From assembly GCA_950295325.1 (NCBI GenBank), contig OX485806.1, positions 2,110,001 to 2,174,000 of the forward strand: a stretch of DNA of 64,000 bases. Direction: 5' to 3'. Source of the stretch: Polytrichum commune (taxonomy: Eukaryota; Streptophyta; Polytrichopsida; Polytrichales; Polytrichaceae). The notes under the pieces are model-generated. The model saw nothing but the letters and a program-made list of their open reading frames with translations. It did no database searches and was not told the DNA's origin. This document shows, in pieces, positions 13,101 to 23,787 of this stretch (positions are counted from its first letter, which is position 1; each line of letters begins with the position of its first letter). Both the position numbers and the translations under genes were made by a program.

Positions 13101-15580
13101 TTCTCACCCCTAAACCCTCTTGGAAAGTCTGGATTCCCCCACCTCCACCCCCACCTTGGGATATAATTAAAACAAGATGGTTACTATAAGGATAACTCAA
13201 ACGAAATAGGATTGTTTTAGTTGTCTCAAAACAAAAAAATAAAAATAAAAATAAAAACCAGAAATACATACGCGTGGCCATTGGAAAGAGGGGCACAAGG
13301 TCCGTGACCTCAAGCGTCCCATTGTAGGAGAAGTGGGCAATCATAGGGGAAGATAGGCACCACTTTGGGTTATGACTCATCAGATTTAAATAAACCATTA
13401 TCTAGGAAATCGTTTACTAGAATCATACAACTACAAGAAACGCAAATTTCACACCTAGGAGTAAAACATTATCTTGCACCATATTTAGCCTACAAAGAGT
13501 TATTTCATGACATAGTGTAACCAGTCACATAGTTTGTCTGTTAAACAAGAACTTAGAAATGAAAAAGTAAGCAATCGCACAAAGGCCATTGTGTCACATA
13601 AATTATTGGTTGCTCATTGCACACAAGAACCCTAAAAATGAACTTAACACCACTGAAACAATATAACATTACTTAGAGACGTGGACCATCAAAATATAAC
13701 AGTTAGATATTGGGACCTCAGTTTGAATTTGAATCTCCTTGCGCAACTTTTCGAGCATCCGATTGTTATATTGTGAGGGCCCTTGAAACAAAAACTAAAC
13801 ACTAAGTGATGTTATAAATCAAATGCAAATAATCTAAATCATACATTTTCATGCAACACCATGGCAAACAACTCGAGTTTTAGCCAACCAAAGACTCCAA
13901 ATGATCACATATTCTTGCCGAAATAACAAAAAGTAGTGGTTCATGCTCCAATTCAGTTCATAGAACTAAAGTCTATATAAACTACAAAATAAAAAGATAA
14001 AAGATAAAAGAAAATTTGCATGGGTCACTTCCATCTTGATTTCCACATGTACCTACACAAAGTACACTAAAATATTTATATAATCAACCATTAGCAAGTG
14101 TTAAGTCCACACTGACATAAATAAGAGACACTTCATACTTGGACACAAACTAAGCTCATATGTAGACCCGGGATTGTCCCACAATAATAAAGCTCTTGTT
14201 CTTGTACATGCACTGCCAAATTTGAAGTCTACATTACCTACAGAAGAAATGAAAAGAAAAAGAACATTGATATTCTTTTACATCGAATGAATTTGAGACC
14301 GTTCTTCATATTTTGGTCGTGTTCTACCAAGCTTCAAGATAGAGTTACTTCCTTTCGAGAGATGGGCTCCTACCTTACCCACAAACTCATTTGAAATGTC
14401 AAATTAAATTTCAATGGTGAGCAACTCCATGACAACCTTCCAAGTTCAAAACCATTGGATGCCCCTACCGTGTAACTTGTAGTGGTGGCCCTTAACACTA
14501 AGGTTAGTGACCCACAATGGTAACTAAGTTTGAATGAAGCTCAATGTGTGTGAAAATTCATTATAGAGCACTCTACTTTGTTGTCACCCATGGAGCAAAT
14601 TCAACTTCTCGGAATTTGCTTGGCACTATCCATGAGAAGGGCACGCATACGTCACATCAAGGTCATAGAGTTTCAAGGATTTTAAAAACTTTGATGCACA
14701 TGTACAAATGTTGAAGTCTTGATTGCTGCAGAGTTGAATTCATCATAGATTTGTCACTGCATGAACTTTAAAATGTGTCCATGATGATATGATCCAAGTG
14801 GAAGACATTGACTAGCTGGAGGCATGTTAATGAAAGATTCTAATGCTCATGGATACAACTTTTACTTTTTGAAAAATAATCATCTGTAGAGCAAACAAGG
14901 AAATAAAAATCATCTACATTGATTTTGCTACCCTCAAATTCATGGCCAGTGCTTGTTATCTTGAATTTTTTTTCATAAAATTCAATAAACAAGCTACAAA
15001 ATCAAAAGTAGAAACATCTTGAGCCTCTAGCCCGTATGTTGGGCAACAATTCTTCTACTCAGAATTGAGAGTTGATAAACTTAAGAGATATGGTTTGTTC
15101 CATCTTTGACACAACTATCATTAAACATTTTATTTAGTTTCATAAGGTGTTTCTTGTCACTATAGTAACTTTTTTAGTGACTCTTCTTATGAATAACTTT
15201 ACATGAACTATAGTGGATGATAGAAATTTGAATTAAAATGTGTGCCAATTATTGAAACAAAGGTTGGTGTATATTGCATCCTAAGAACTATGCAATTAAA
15301 TAATATCATAGAGATTTGGATAAAAAGTCACTTAGTAAATGATAGTAATTGCAACAATCGACAACGCCCAAATGTTTTTACAAGGAATGACAAATATATA
15401 TTAGGTCTAAATTTAGTGTTGGTGACACTATAAAGACGGGTTACCAATTGGTATTGAGCAAGAAACAGAATTGGTAATACTAAATACATCATTTATTATA
15501 TTCTCCAAAGTGGAGGCGTCTTCCACTAATACAATAATTACCTCCTGGAGCCTTTCGATTACTACAACAATGAACTGACC
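10191..15580. other. Long spacer with no recognised gene
   Basis: About 5.4 kb of AT-rich sequence without a convincing coding frame. Visible items: a perfect 12-bp hairpin at 11670-11702, a run of C at about 12235-12247, and an A-rich low-complexity stretch (AAATAAAAATAAAAATAAAA) near 13235-13255. I could not assign a transposon family. Confidence 0.45.
11670..11702. other. Perfect 12-bp hairpin
   Basis: AAAGAGTGTGCC, a 9-base loop, then GGCACACTCTTT. No gene ends nearby, so it is not obviously a terminator or RNA processing signal. It may be the core of a small foldback element. Confidence 0.6.
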
Positions 15581-15587
15581 AGAGTGG

Positions 15588-15650
15588 CTATACGGTAGCT
15601 CCAGCTATAATGCGTCCACCCTTCAGATTGACAGGTGTAGGCAAACTACC
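15588..15650 (-). CDS. Possible last exon of the gene A histidine phosphatase
   Basis: On the minus strand, a phase-0 frame of 20 codons after an AG (GSLPTPVNLKGGRIIAGATV) ends in TAG. Its phase fits the donor of the preceding exon at 16906, and a short C-terminal tail after the second catalytic histidine is expected in this family. The 1.25 kb between the two would then be an intron holding repeats. No family motif confirms it, and another terminal exon could be used. Confidence 0.25.
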   Translation of the reverse strand, partial: GSLPTPVNLKGGRIIAGATV

Positions 15651-15769
15651 CTTTTCTTACAGCTAGAAATCACAGAAAAGGTAAGCATACAACATTAGTA
15701 AGTAGGGTCCATTTTCTGTGGGATAGGGTATAATGAGTGATTAATCAATACATCAATCTGAATCTAAGT

Positions 15770-16300
15770 TATGACCTTTGCTCGCTCGTAGCTCAAAGCT
15801 TACCATGGATATAAAACGAGCATTGACAGCTTGCTTGGTAATGTTATGCAAACTAGAGCATGAGAGTTCGAACCTCACAATTCTTCATGCGTTGGCGGGT
15901 GCTCGTAAGCTCCTGTTATCATGCCCAAGACATAATGAGAAGGTAGCTCCTGATCCATCTAGGATGAAACAACAACATAAAATAACCACACACTCTGAGA
16001 AACACCAGGAGTATGCGAGGAGCCCAACTACACCGATTATGGTATTTATTGTCACTTACTAATTGGAAGTACAAAATACTAATTTTTTGGCTGGAGATTC
16101 CATTTTCTACCAACAAAGTTCAAACAAGTTGTATGGACATTATACAAAATAAATGACATCACTTGATAAAAATTTACATTCTCAGCAAATATTTACAGCA
16201 CTGCATAAGTCTGAATAGTAAGTGACACTAAATACCATAAACAATGTATTGGTTATTAACCAGTTGCCTTCATGAGTGGCAGGTGAGCATGACTATAGCC
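15770..16300. repeat. Dispersed repeat, possibly SINE-like
   Basis: TAGCTCAAAGC at about 15788 resembles a Pol III A box, and GAGTTCGAACCTC at about 15866 resembles a B box. The spacing of about 75 bp is longer than usual. The right part (about 16025-16060) carries a motif shared with about 9055-9085, and the inverted form occurs at about 16210-16240. It does not fold into a full tRNA cloverleaf by eye, so it is not called a tRNA gene. Confidence 0.25.
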
Positions 16301-16905
16301 AATAGTTGGGCAACACATGACGGTTAACTTACATAAGCGGTGTGATCTCATCCCTTTTTCTTGGTTATTAGAACACCAATCACTGATGATGGATGTAGGT
16401 TCAACATAATAATAATAAAACTCCTAACCCATCCAGGATGCAGAGAAAACAAGGGCAAAGACACTTGACAAACACTATATGTGGGGGAAGTCCCCCTCTC
16501 GAGGGCCCCCTTGGAATGAGGCTCCAAGGCTCCAAGGTCTTGGGGCCGAAGCCCAGGAAGTCCTGTGGGAGAGGAACTTGCCTGGCATACACACTGCAGG
16601 CATATTTTTTTTGTGCCTCTTAATTAAGGAGGGACAATTCAGCCATGTGGCGCCACAGTCAGTGACTTGATCCTGATTATTGGTTCCTAATTGTGGCGCC
16701 TGATTAGTGACACCAGAATCTTGATGTGAAATAGAAAAGAAGAATAGGAGTGCAAAATTTCATTCGTATGTTTTGACGTTCCCTAGGATCTTACCACAGA
16801 ATACTTATAATTCGACAATTTACCTCAAAACTCGCCCTTTGAATGCACTAAACGAAAATGCTGAGGTTTATACAGATGTTAAGCTACAAGACTTTACCAA
16901 AGTAC

Positions 16906-19900
16906 CTTGAAGAAAGTTGAATGTCCAATGACGATGATCACATTTTCTTGCCTTGAACGCAAGAATTGTCTAAAGATTCCCACTCGCTTCCTCAAGTCCT
17001 CTGCGAGCAGACAAAGGAATTATTTGATGAGAAAATTAAAGATTCTGGCATCCTCAATAACGACAAAAAGCTGTTGGAGGCCAAATCAACCAGTCTGCAC
17101 ATTTGTGGATATTTAACATTGTTACTTTAAAACCATGAACTGGCATGTGAGTTGGTCCTGTATAAGCAATCAGTCTAAGGGACTAACCCATTGGCTCCAC
17201 ACTGTTAAACTCCGCCTTCATAGCATCGTTGGGGAAATTCGGATGTGAGTACCACCAGACCTCTGGAAGTGATCCAAAAGACAGCCATGGATATTCCTTT
17301 GCAAGGACCTGTGAGAGTGAAAGAGACTTACATCTAGAGTGCAAGTGGTGTGTGCAATTAAATCACACCAATTAAAAAATTAAATAAAAAACAGATTTTG
17401 TATCAAACCTACAAGATGTTATCACCTGAGGCGGGCGGCCAATGTCGCCACTACATGAAACATGTTCTGTGTGAAGTGCTGTCACTTCTACTTGTTCCTT
17501 GCCTTCCTGAAGAAGTAAAATAAATCAAAATAATCAGATTCTTCTCAAAATGCAAGTAACCAGCGTTTAATGTCGAGTCAGTGTTGATAATTTATACCCT
17601 TTGGTTTGATTTATTTTCTGAATAAAATCAACAATTAGCCATGTTTCATTCAGCATTTATTCAACTCAATAAACCTTTTAAATCTTGCAACTATAAAATG
17701 TAGAAACAAAAGATTAAATCTGCAACCCTAGGCATTGAAACAGTGTTGTAGTTTGATGTGCTTGAATCAATGTGAAATCAGTTTGATTTTCGATATGTGA
17801 ATTTCGAGGTCAGTGATGACAATAGTCATGGCAAGAACATTCAATGTTGTCCATAAATATTTTCCATCAGTGAGAATTGAGCAGACCTACTTGTGCAGAT
17901 GGGAATGCCCCTTGTAGTGTTTCCAAAGCTCGACTCAAGGGTGACACCAAAATCTGCACAATTAACCAGATTAGCAACTTAAGATACTCACATAGCTCCC
18001 AATCAACTAGCAGAGCCATGTAAAACCACGTCATTGAAGGTACAAATTCGATCCTCACACCATGAGAAAATGTCAATGATTGAACGCCTTTCAGTTTGAA
18101 ACACATTCTCAAGAGTTAACCCTTAAAGGACCAAGGAGCTAAATGTACAACCTACATACACAATTTCTACGAGCCTCACCCAAGTCTTAAGACCATTTTT
18201 TATATATTTAAGGGCTTGAAATGCTTAATTAGTACAAAATCTCATGTCAAGGAGAAAATAAAGACATACTTCTATGTGACATTCATGATCAAAATACTGA
18301 CTATGTATTTACATCAAGGTTGAATATTAAAATTATGGTGTTCAACCAATTTGAAAAGTGCACTTGAAGAATGAGTTGATTTTAGATAGAGTCGCTTTTA
18401 GCTTAAAAATGGAAGTATGTAGCTCCAAAATCAAATAAACGTTTCTGTGACAGAATATACCAGGTCAGGCTTGAGTGATGCCATCTTTGGAGCTAGACTG
18501 GATGCCTGCCACAAAGCACCAGATTAGAAGAAAAACATTGTAGCAAAGAATTCTGGATCTAACAGAGGTATGAAGAATCTGTGGATTTCACAAGTCTTGA
18601 GATATGGAAGTAGTCTGAGTGTTTCACACCATATAATGTTAATATCTTCAAAAATACAAGTGACAATTGAAAATGGAAAACTTGACGTCAATGTGAATGA
18701 TAATAGACCTGTTGACGTCCTACAGGTGTCAATCTCAGGTCGTATCTGTAATCCACGTCTGTCACCACCTCAGGAACCACCCACATTGAAGTTTGCCCGT
18801 GTCGTACTAAATGCACTGTCTGCATGCAAAATTAACTTGGTGTGCAAACAAAAAGAATACCATCTTTTGAAATATAGAAAAATCTTGGCTGGTTTTATTA
18901 ACCAATGTGAATGAGAAAAATAGGTACAAAGTGCTAACTTAGCTGCAGATTGGCCCTACAAATAAGGAACTGGTCACATTATCAACCAAGGCTAGCTTGT
19001 CGAACAAAGACATAAGGAAATTTTGCAAACCTTCTTCGGACGGTAAAACAGTGGAAACAGCTTAGAATCTTGAGAAGCCTCTGTCTTAAGTTGCACACCA
19101 GAAAGTGGTTGGATTTGCCTGGAGACCTACGAATATTCCAATTAATGCACCGGTGACAAATCACCCAGAAATTTGATCAATTCTCAGCATGGACCCTAAG
19201 TTCTTAAGGACCTCACAAAAGTGCATCAGGAAACAGGATCACAAATTTTTAAAGGGCGGTGTATTATGAAATTGCTCTAAATGTTAAAATTCTACCTAGT
19301 GGTATATAAAGTAATCATCTTATGGTACATATATCATTTCTATGAAATAATTTTCTTCTTAGTAGCAGAATGTAGCAAATGATAGAAGAAATGAGGAAAT
19401 CATGCAATTATGACTAGTTGATCATGAATTTCTGATGTTATTTCAACAATTTATTGTTTCTATGTGATAATTTTGCTTCCGGAAGTTTGTGATGAGCACT
19501 CTAGTCGTACTGTCATGATATCAAAATTGCAAATGACTACAGCCTGCCTTGGTGGCAAATCATTGCTCTCTCATGTCACTTTCTACCTGTGTAGAACGTA
19601 ACCCAGTGGGGGAGCTGTCTTCTTTGAAGGAAACATCTTCTTTTCCTATGACCTTTGGAGCAGATAATGGTTCCATTTCTTTTACTCCTACCTGGGTATC
19701 AACCTGCTCCAAATTTTATCAGAGAAAACGTTAATTGAAAATGTGTCACCCAAAGAACTCTATTAAGACTTTGCAAACTGTTGCTACTAATCAATGACTC
19801 TGGAAATGGGGTAAGGTATGCAGCCCTTATTGTGGGCACTTACAACTCCACATACGCATTGGAAATTGTTTCATCCAGTGCGCAATTGCGATGAATCATG

Positions 19901-21314
19901 AAGATTGTCATGTCAAGTTTCAGGATCGGATTTGAGATGCAAAAGTTAAAAGGGGTCAGAGTATAGATTCTTGCTCTTTAAGTGGTCATAGAGGCCCTCC
20001 CAATTGTGACCTTCACTATTGAACCTAGAATGGTCTCTATTTTTTGAGCACATAGCCCAATCCAATTGTAACACATATTGTTTTGGCATCCGTTTTTAAC
20101 TACCAACCTTGCTATATACCACACCAATACAAGTGTCCAATCAAGAAGAGTGACCACATAAGATCCACGTACTTTAGATCAATAATCACATACCTCAATA
20201 TATCCATGACTGTTTTGACGTGTCCCAGGCACCTCTGCTGCAAAACCTTTGTTTTTGCTGTCCTCAGTAATATCTACTGAGTGACTTCAAGTACATGCAT
20301 AAATGTTTTGTCAGTATTTCTTGTCACCCTTCTAAGATAGAGGGGTTTCAAATAGTTACCATTTCCAACTACCCCACTTCTCCTAGGATATGAAACACAT
20401 GATTGAACGAGATGGTTAGCAAATTCAAATCAGGCCATCGCCACTTTCCTCATAAATTTCAGAGCTCATATGAATATCTTATTCATCATCAAAGTGAAGA
20501 TTCTCATGCTCATTAAGCGTGATTATTCATTATTACTCATTATCTAAGTGAAGTCTCCTTTTGACATTATAGTCCCTCTAATGTGTGAAACCCCAGGTTC
20601 CTACAGCCAATTATTATACTTTAAGTGAATCTTTTATTTTCAAACCACATCCTCAGATGTTGCTACTTTGTAACATTTCTCGACTTCTTACTTCTGTAAC
20701 TTCGAGCATATCAAGTATGCTGGAGTTTGCAAAGTGATGTATGATGCAAGTTATTTAAGCAAGCTATGTCTGTTGGAATCGTCTTCCATAACTGGAGCAA
20801 GAGAAATTATGACAACGCTTCAAATTCATCTTAGTAATTGTGGTGATCGAGTGAAGTCTCCTTTTGACATCATACTCCCTCTACACAGTGAATCCCAGCT
20901 TCCTTCCGCAAATTATTATGATTAGATGAGATTAGTTTATTTTCAAAACCACATTCTTAGATGTTACTGCTTTGTAACATTATTGACTTCTTCATTCTGT
21001 AACTTCGAGCATCTCAAGTATGCTGGAGTTTGCAGAGTGATGTATGATGCAGGTTAAGTTATTACAGACACAAACAGAGCCTGCTTCAAAAACGTGAGTC
21101 ATAAACATGCATCACAGTAAGTTTCCAACCTATTCATTCCAAAAAAAGAAAAGGTTGAGCACCTGGATTCTCCTTTGGTCAGCAATTCGACGTCGTAAAC
21201 CTCATCCTCCCCATGTACAAAGTGAAGAGCAAGACGTGCCTCGCAACACGGGCACGAGACATGCTGCACTTTCCTTCTCTCGACGGATGGTGGGTTTTGT
21301 GCAGATCTCTTCAT
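16906..21314 (-). CDS. Gene A: histidine phosphatase (phosphoglycerate-mutase-like) with CPCC N-terminal module
   Basis: Exons, 5' to 3' on the minus strand: 21314-21163, 20284-20194, 19703-19587, 19084-19031, 18819-18709, 18505-18461, 17953-17891, 17506-17426, 17308-17188, 17000-16906, then perhaps 15650-15588. All junctions keep frame: 310 codons, about 330 with the last. Residues 1-120 form a module shared with gene B (VQHVSCPCCEARLALHF, an acidic stretch, a 39-residue exon). The catalytic domain begins at LFYRPKKTVHLVRHGQT: the RHG motif has catalytic His about 145. It continues with DLRLTPVGRQQ, ILVSPLSRALETL, TEH.. with DIGRPPQVLAKEYPWLSF, LPEVWWYSHPNF, and NVIIVIGHSTFF with second His about 305. 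These are the ordered signatures of plant and fungal PGM-like phosphatases. Substrate unknown. Reading through the donor at 17187 would meet a stop at once, but splicing there restores GAG-GAC (E-D) and the conserved EPMED..R run. Confidence 0.75.
19975..20530. repeat. Partial copies of a dispersed MITE-like family in gene A introns
   Basis: The segments at about 19975-20140 and 20380-20530 share words with the elements at 24774-25088 and 25375-25753 (GTCCATCCAATT, TTGAACCTA, TTTTTGGTGTCC, CATATGAATATCTTATTCAT, AGTGAAGATTCTC). Exon 2 of gene A (20194-20284) lies between them. The copies are diverged and incomplete. Confidence 0.5.
20549..21058. repeat. Tandem duplication, about 205-bp copies
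   Basis: 20549-20755 and 20850-21058 are near-copies. Shared words include GTGAAGTCTCCTTTTGACAT, ATTATTAT, TTTCAAAACCACAT, CTTTGTAACAT, CTGTAACTTCGAGCAT, TCAAGTATGCTGGAGTTTGC and GTGATGTATGATGCA. It lies in gene A intron 1. Confidence 0.75.
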
Positions 21315-21397
21315 GACGGTGTATCATGAAACTGTCGATTTCTTCAAGTCAGCAGCAATTGTCTCTGCTCTTCAGGTGTTTTTTTCTGGTCTCGAAT

Positions 21398-21874
21398 TCC
21401 TATGCTCCTGAGCTTTGAAACCCTAACTCAATATCCTCGGTATAAGGGTTCTAGGGTTCAAATTCAGCTTCATGTAGTATCCCTGTGCAAAAGGAATAAT
21501 TCTTGGTTTAGAGGGATAACCTAAGAATGATTTCATTTGGTGCGCACCCCTTCAATTGAATCTTGGTAGATGGGAGAAGGCTTCATATCAGCAGCAACTA
21601 GTTCTTCAAGTGCTTTTCTTGAGCTCAAACTCCTATGCTCCTAGGCCTTGAAACCCAACTCACTATCCTCGACATTAGGGTTCAGGGTTTAGGGTTTAAA
21701 TTCAACTTAAATTCACAATAGCATCACCAAATTGCCTATCACTTTTGAGTAGTTTATGTAGTATCCCGCTGCAAATGGATCGGATTCTTGGGTTATAGGG
21801 ATACCTTAACAATGGTCCCATTTGAGGTGCACCCCTGCAGTTGAATCTTGGTAGATGGAAGAAGGCTTCATGTC
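21398..21874. repeat. Tandem duplication with telomere-like core upstream of gene A
   Basis: 21398-21590 and 21633-21874 are diverged copies (CCTATGCTCCT, GAAACCC, ATCCTCG, AGGGTT, ATGTAGTATCCC, TTGAATCTTGGTAGATGG, GAAGGCTTCAT). At about 21675-21699 the second copy holds TTAGGGTTCAGGGTTTAGGG, similar to plant telomere units (TTTAGGG). It begins about 85 bp upstream of the gene A start codon, so it may be part of its promoter. Confidence 0.65.
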
Positions 21875-22920
21875 CGAAGATAGAAAGGTATCAATAAGGT
21901 TTCGATTAATGGGAGCTTGCCATTTGAACATGGGAGCTCGGCATTCATGTATGCAATCAAGGACCTTGAACCTTGGACACTTATTCTTGAAACTAGAATA
22001 AGACACAAATTACGCACTAACTTAGGTACTCTTCATTGAATCCGGTGAAACTGAGCTCAAATGGGCATCTAATAAGTGAAAAACAACATTGAACTCTTTT
22101 TCAAGCCATAGCTGCTACCCTTACACAATTTCGTAGACTCAAAAAAAAGAATGAGTATGAGAAATTTTTGGAAGAGTATTAGACCATTTGGCAATGGAAA
22201 TCAGAGCATGGCAGAACCCACCTACCCATGTTTATAAAAGCCCTAAATACACATCACAAACCCGCACAAAAGCATAAGAAACAAAAGCAAAGCAATTCAT
22301 TATGTCAGGATGGCAATGAAAAAGAGTTACAAACACACACCTTAATGTTTCTACTTCTCACCCGGCAGCCTCTGAGAAGTCAGACTTAGAAAAAAAAAAT
22401 CAACAGTCTTGGAATCAGTCTCCAGATCCACAATAAAGATAACAACGGGAATTTCTAACCTTAGTAGCCGGTGTAGGATTTCAAAGCTACAAACGAGAAC
22501 TCTTTAATCTTATCTTTTTTGTTAGGAGCACCCAGAAGTATAAAGTTGAGAAGGTAGAAGCCTTCACTGACAGTATTGGATTTCAGTAAGGTCATGCATT
22601 GTGAATAAATGGCCCACCTTGACGAGTATGTTGTGCATTTGATTCAAGAATTTTCTGGGGCACAGGCACGCAGGTTTGTGAGTTGCATTTGGGGATTCTA
22701 TACATATTTAAAACCCACCATGGATGAAAATAATGGTACGGTTGTTTGAACGTCTTGATTGAGCTTCCAGAATTTCTGACATGTTCTCTTGATTGCATGG
22801 CGAGCTGGAAAGATCTGTAACTTGATCCAGAGCCCTTAGTAAGTGTAGGGAAGTGGAACGATCAAAAGATTTCCTCATGCATATGGTATTATGCAACATA
22901 GAGCACAAGGCAACATAAAA
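21875..22920. other. Spacer between gene A and gene B, no gene seen
   Basis: Only short frames without protein character. It would hold the 5' flank of gene A. No transposon ends recognised. Confidence 0.4.
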
Positions 22921-22924
22921 TCAA

Positions 22925-23390
22925 GAGGAAACATTTCAGGCAGGCTAACAGAAGCACAACCAAGTGAGACATGACCTAAATTTTCAGACCTACCTTAAGG
23001 TACATGGATGTTATTCGGATGCTTTTCTCCTTTGCACCCAATTCTCAAAGGACATGAAACATGCAATTAGTATGAGATGATTAGCAAATGTAAATTGTGC
23101 CTGTAGCCATTTACCTTATTATTTTCGGAGCTCATATGAATGTCTTATTCATTATCAAGGTGAAGATTTCCCTGCTCAATAAGTGATTATATAGGTCCCT
23201 CCAATCATGTTGACTATTGACCCTAGAATGTTTTTCATGGTTTAAGCATGTGGTTCCGTTGCTTTTAAACACGTCTTTTTGGTGTCTGTTTTTAGATCCC
23301 CACCTAACCACATACCACCTAAATATGAGTTTCCAGAATACTGCTATGTTGGATTTAGGCTCGTCTACCTTACATGTTACATGTAAGTAA
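22925..23390. repeat. MITE-like family copy downstream of gene B
   Basis: Shares an ordered series of words with the elements in the gene B introns (GACATGAAACATGCAATTAGT, AGATGATTAGCAAAT, CGGAGCTCATATGAATGTCTTATTCATTATCAA, ATATAGGTCC, GTTGACTATTGACCCTA, TTTTTGGTGTC). Ends are unclear. Confidence 0.5.
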
Positions 23391-23787
23391 TCAAAGAAAT
23401 AGAGAAACTCGCCTCACACTACTATTTTAGAAAGTCACCTAGATAGACACCGGTGGGATCTGAAAGGCAACAACATGCATTCAAAGTGCAGCTTGAGCCT
23501 GAAATGATGTATTCCTTTTAAAAATATACAAGAGCCACTACAAGCTCATACCAATTTTTTCTTGTACTATGTATTCTGTCTATCTAGACTTTTTCCCTTT
23601 GCTGCTCAAACAATAACTTCATGTCATCAAGGTCCCGAACTTGGTTGCTTGCAGTTCAGGTGCTACAGGTGGGTTGTTGCCTGATTGCTTCAAAATGCAG
23701 GTGCAGCTGGAGTTGGGGTGATAAAAGCCTTCAACCTCATTCAGTCTGTGCTTAGAATTAGTTTAGGCTGGAAATTAAACCCTGCAC

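Noticed and set aside
15778-15880. tRNA gene
   Set aside because: A and B box-like words exist, but spacing is wrong and no cloverleaf forms; noted only as a SINE-like candidate.
17183-17308. Stop codon TAG right after EPMG as the end of the phosphatase gene
   Set aside because: A donor (ATGG/GTTAGT) lies just before it, and splicing to 17000-16906 restores frame and supplies the second catalytic histidine.
23600-23700. Alternative last exon of gene B (TASNQVRDLDDMKLLFEQQREKV)
   Set aside because: The minus-strand frame looks protein-like, but the main frame already ends at 23788 and the acceptor is ambiguous.
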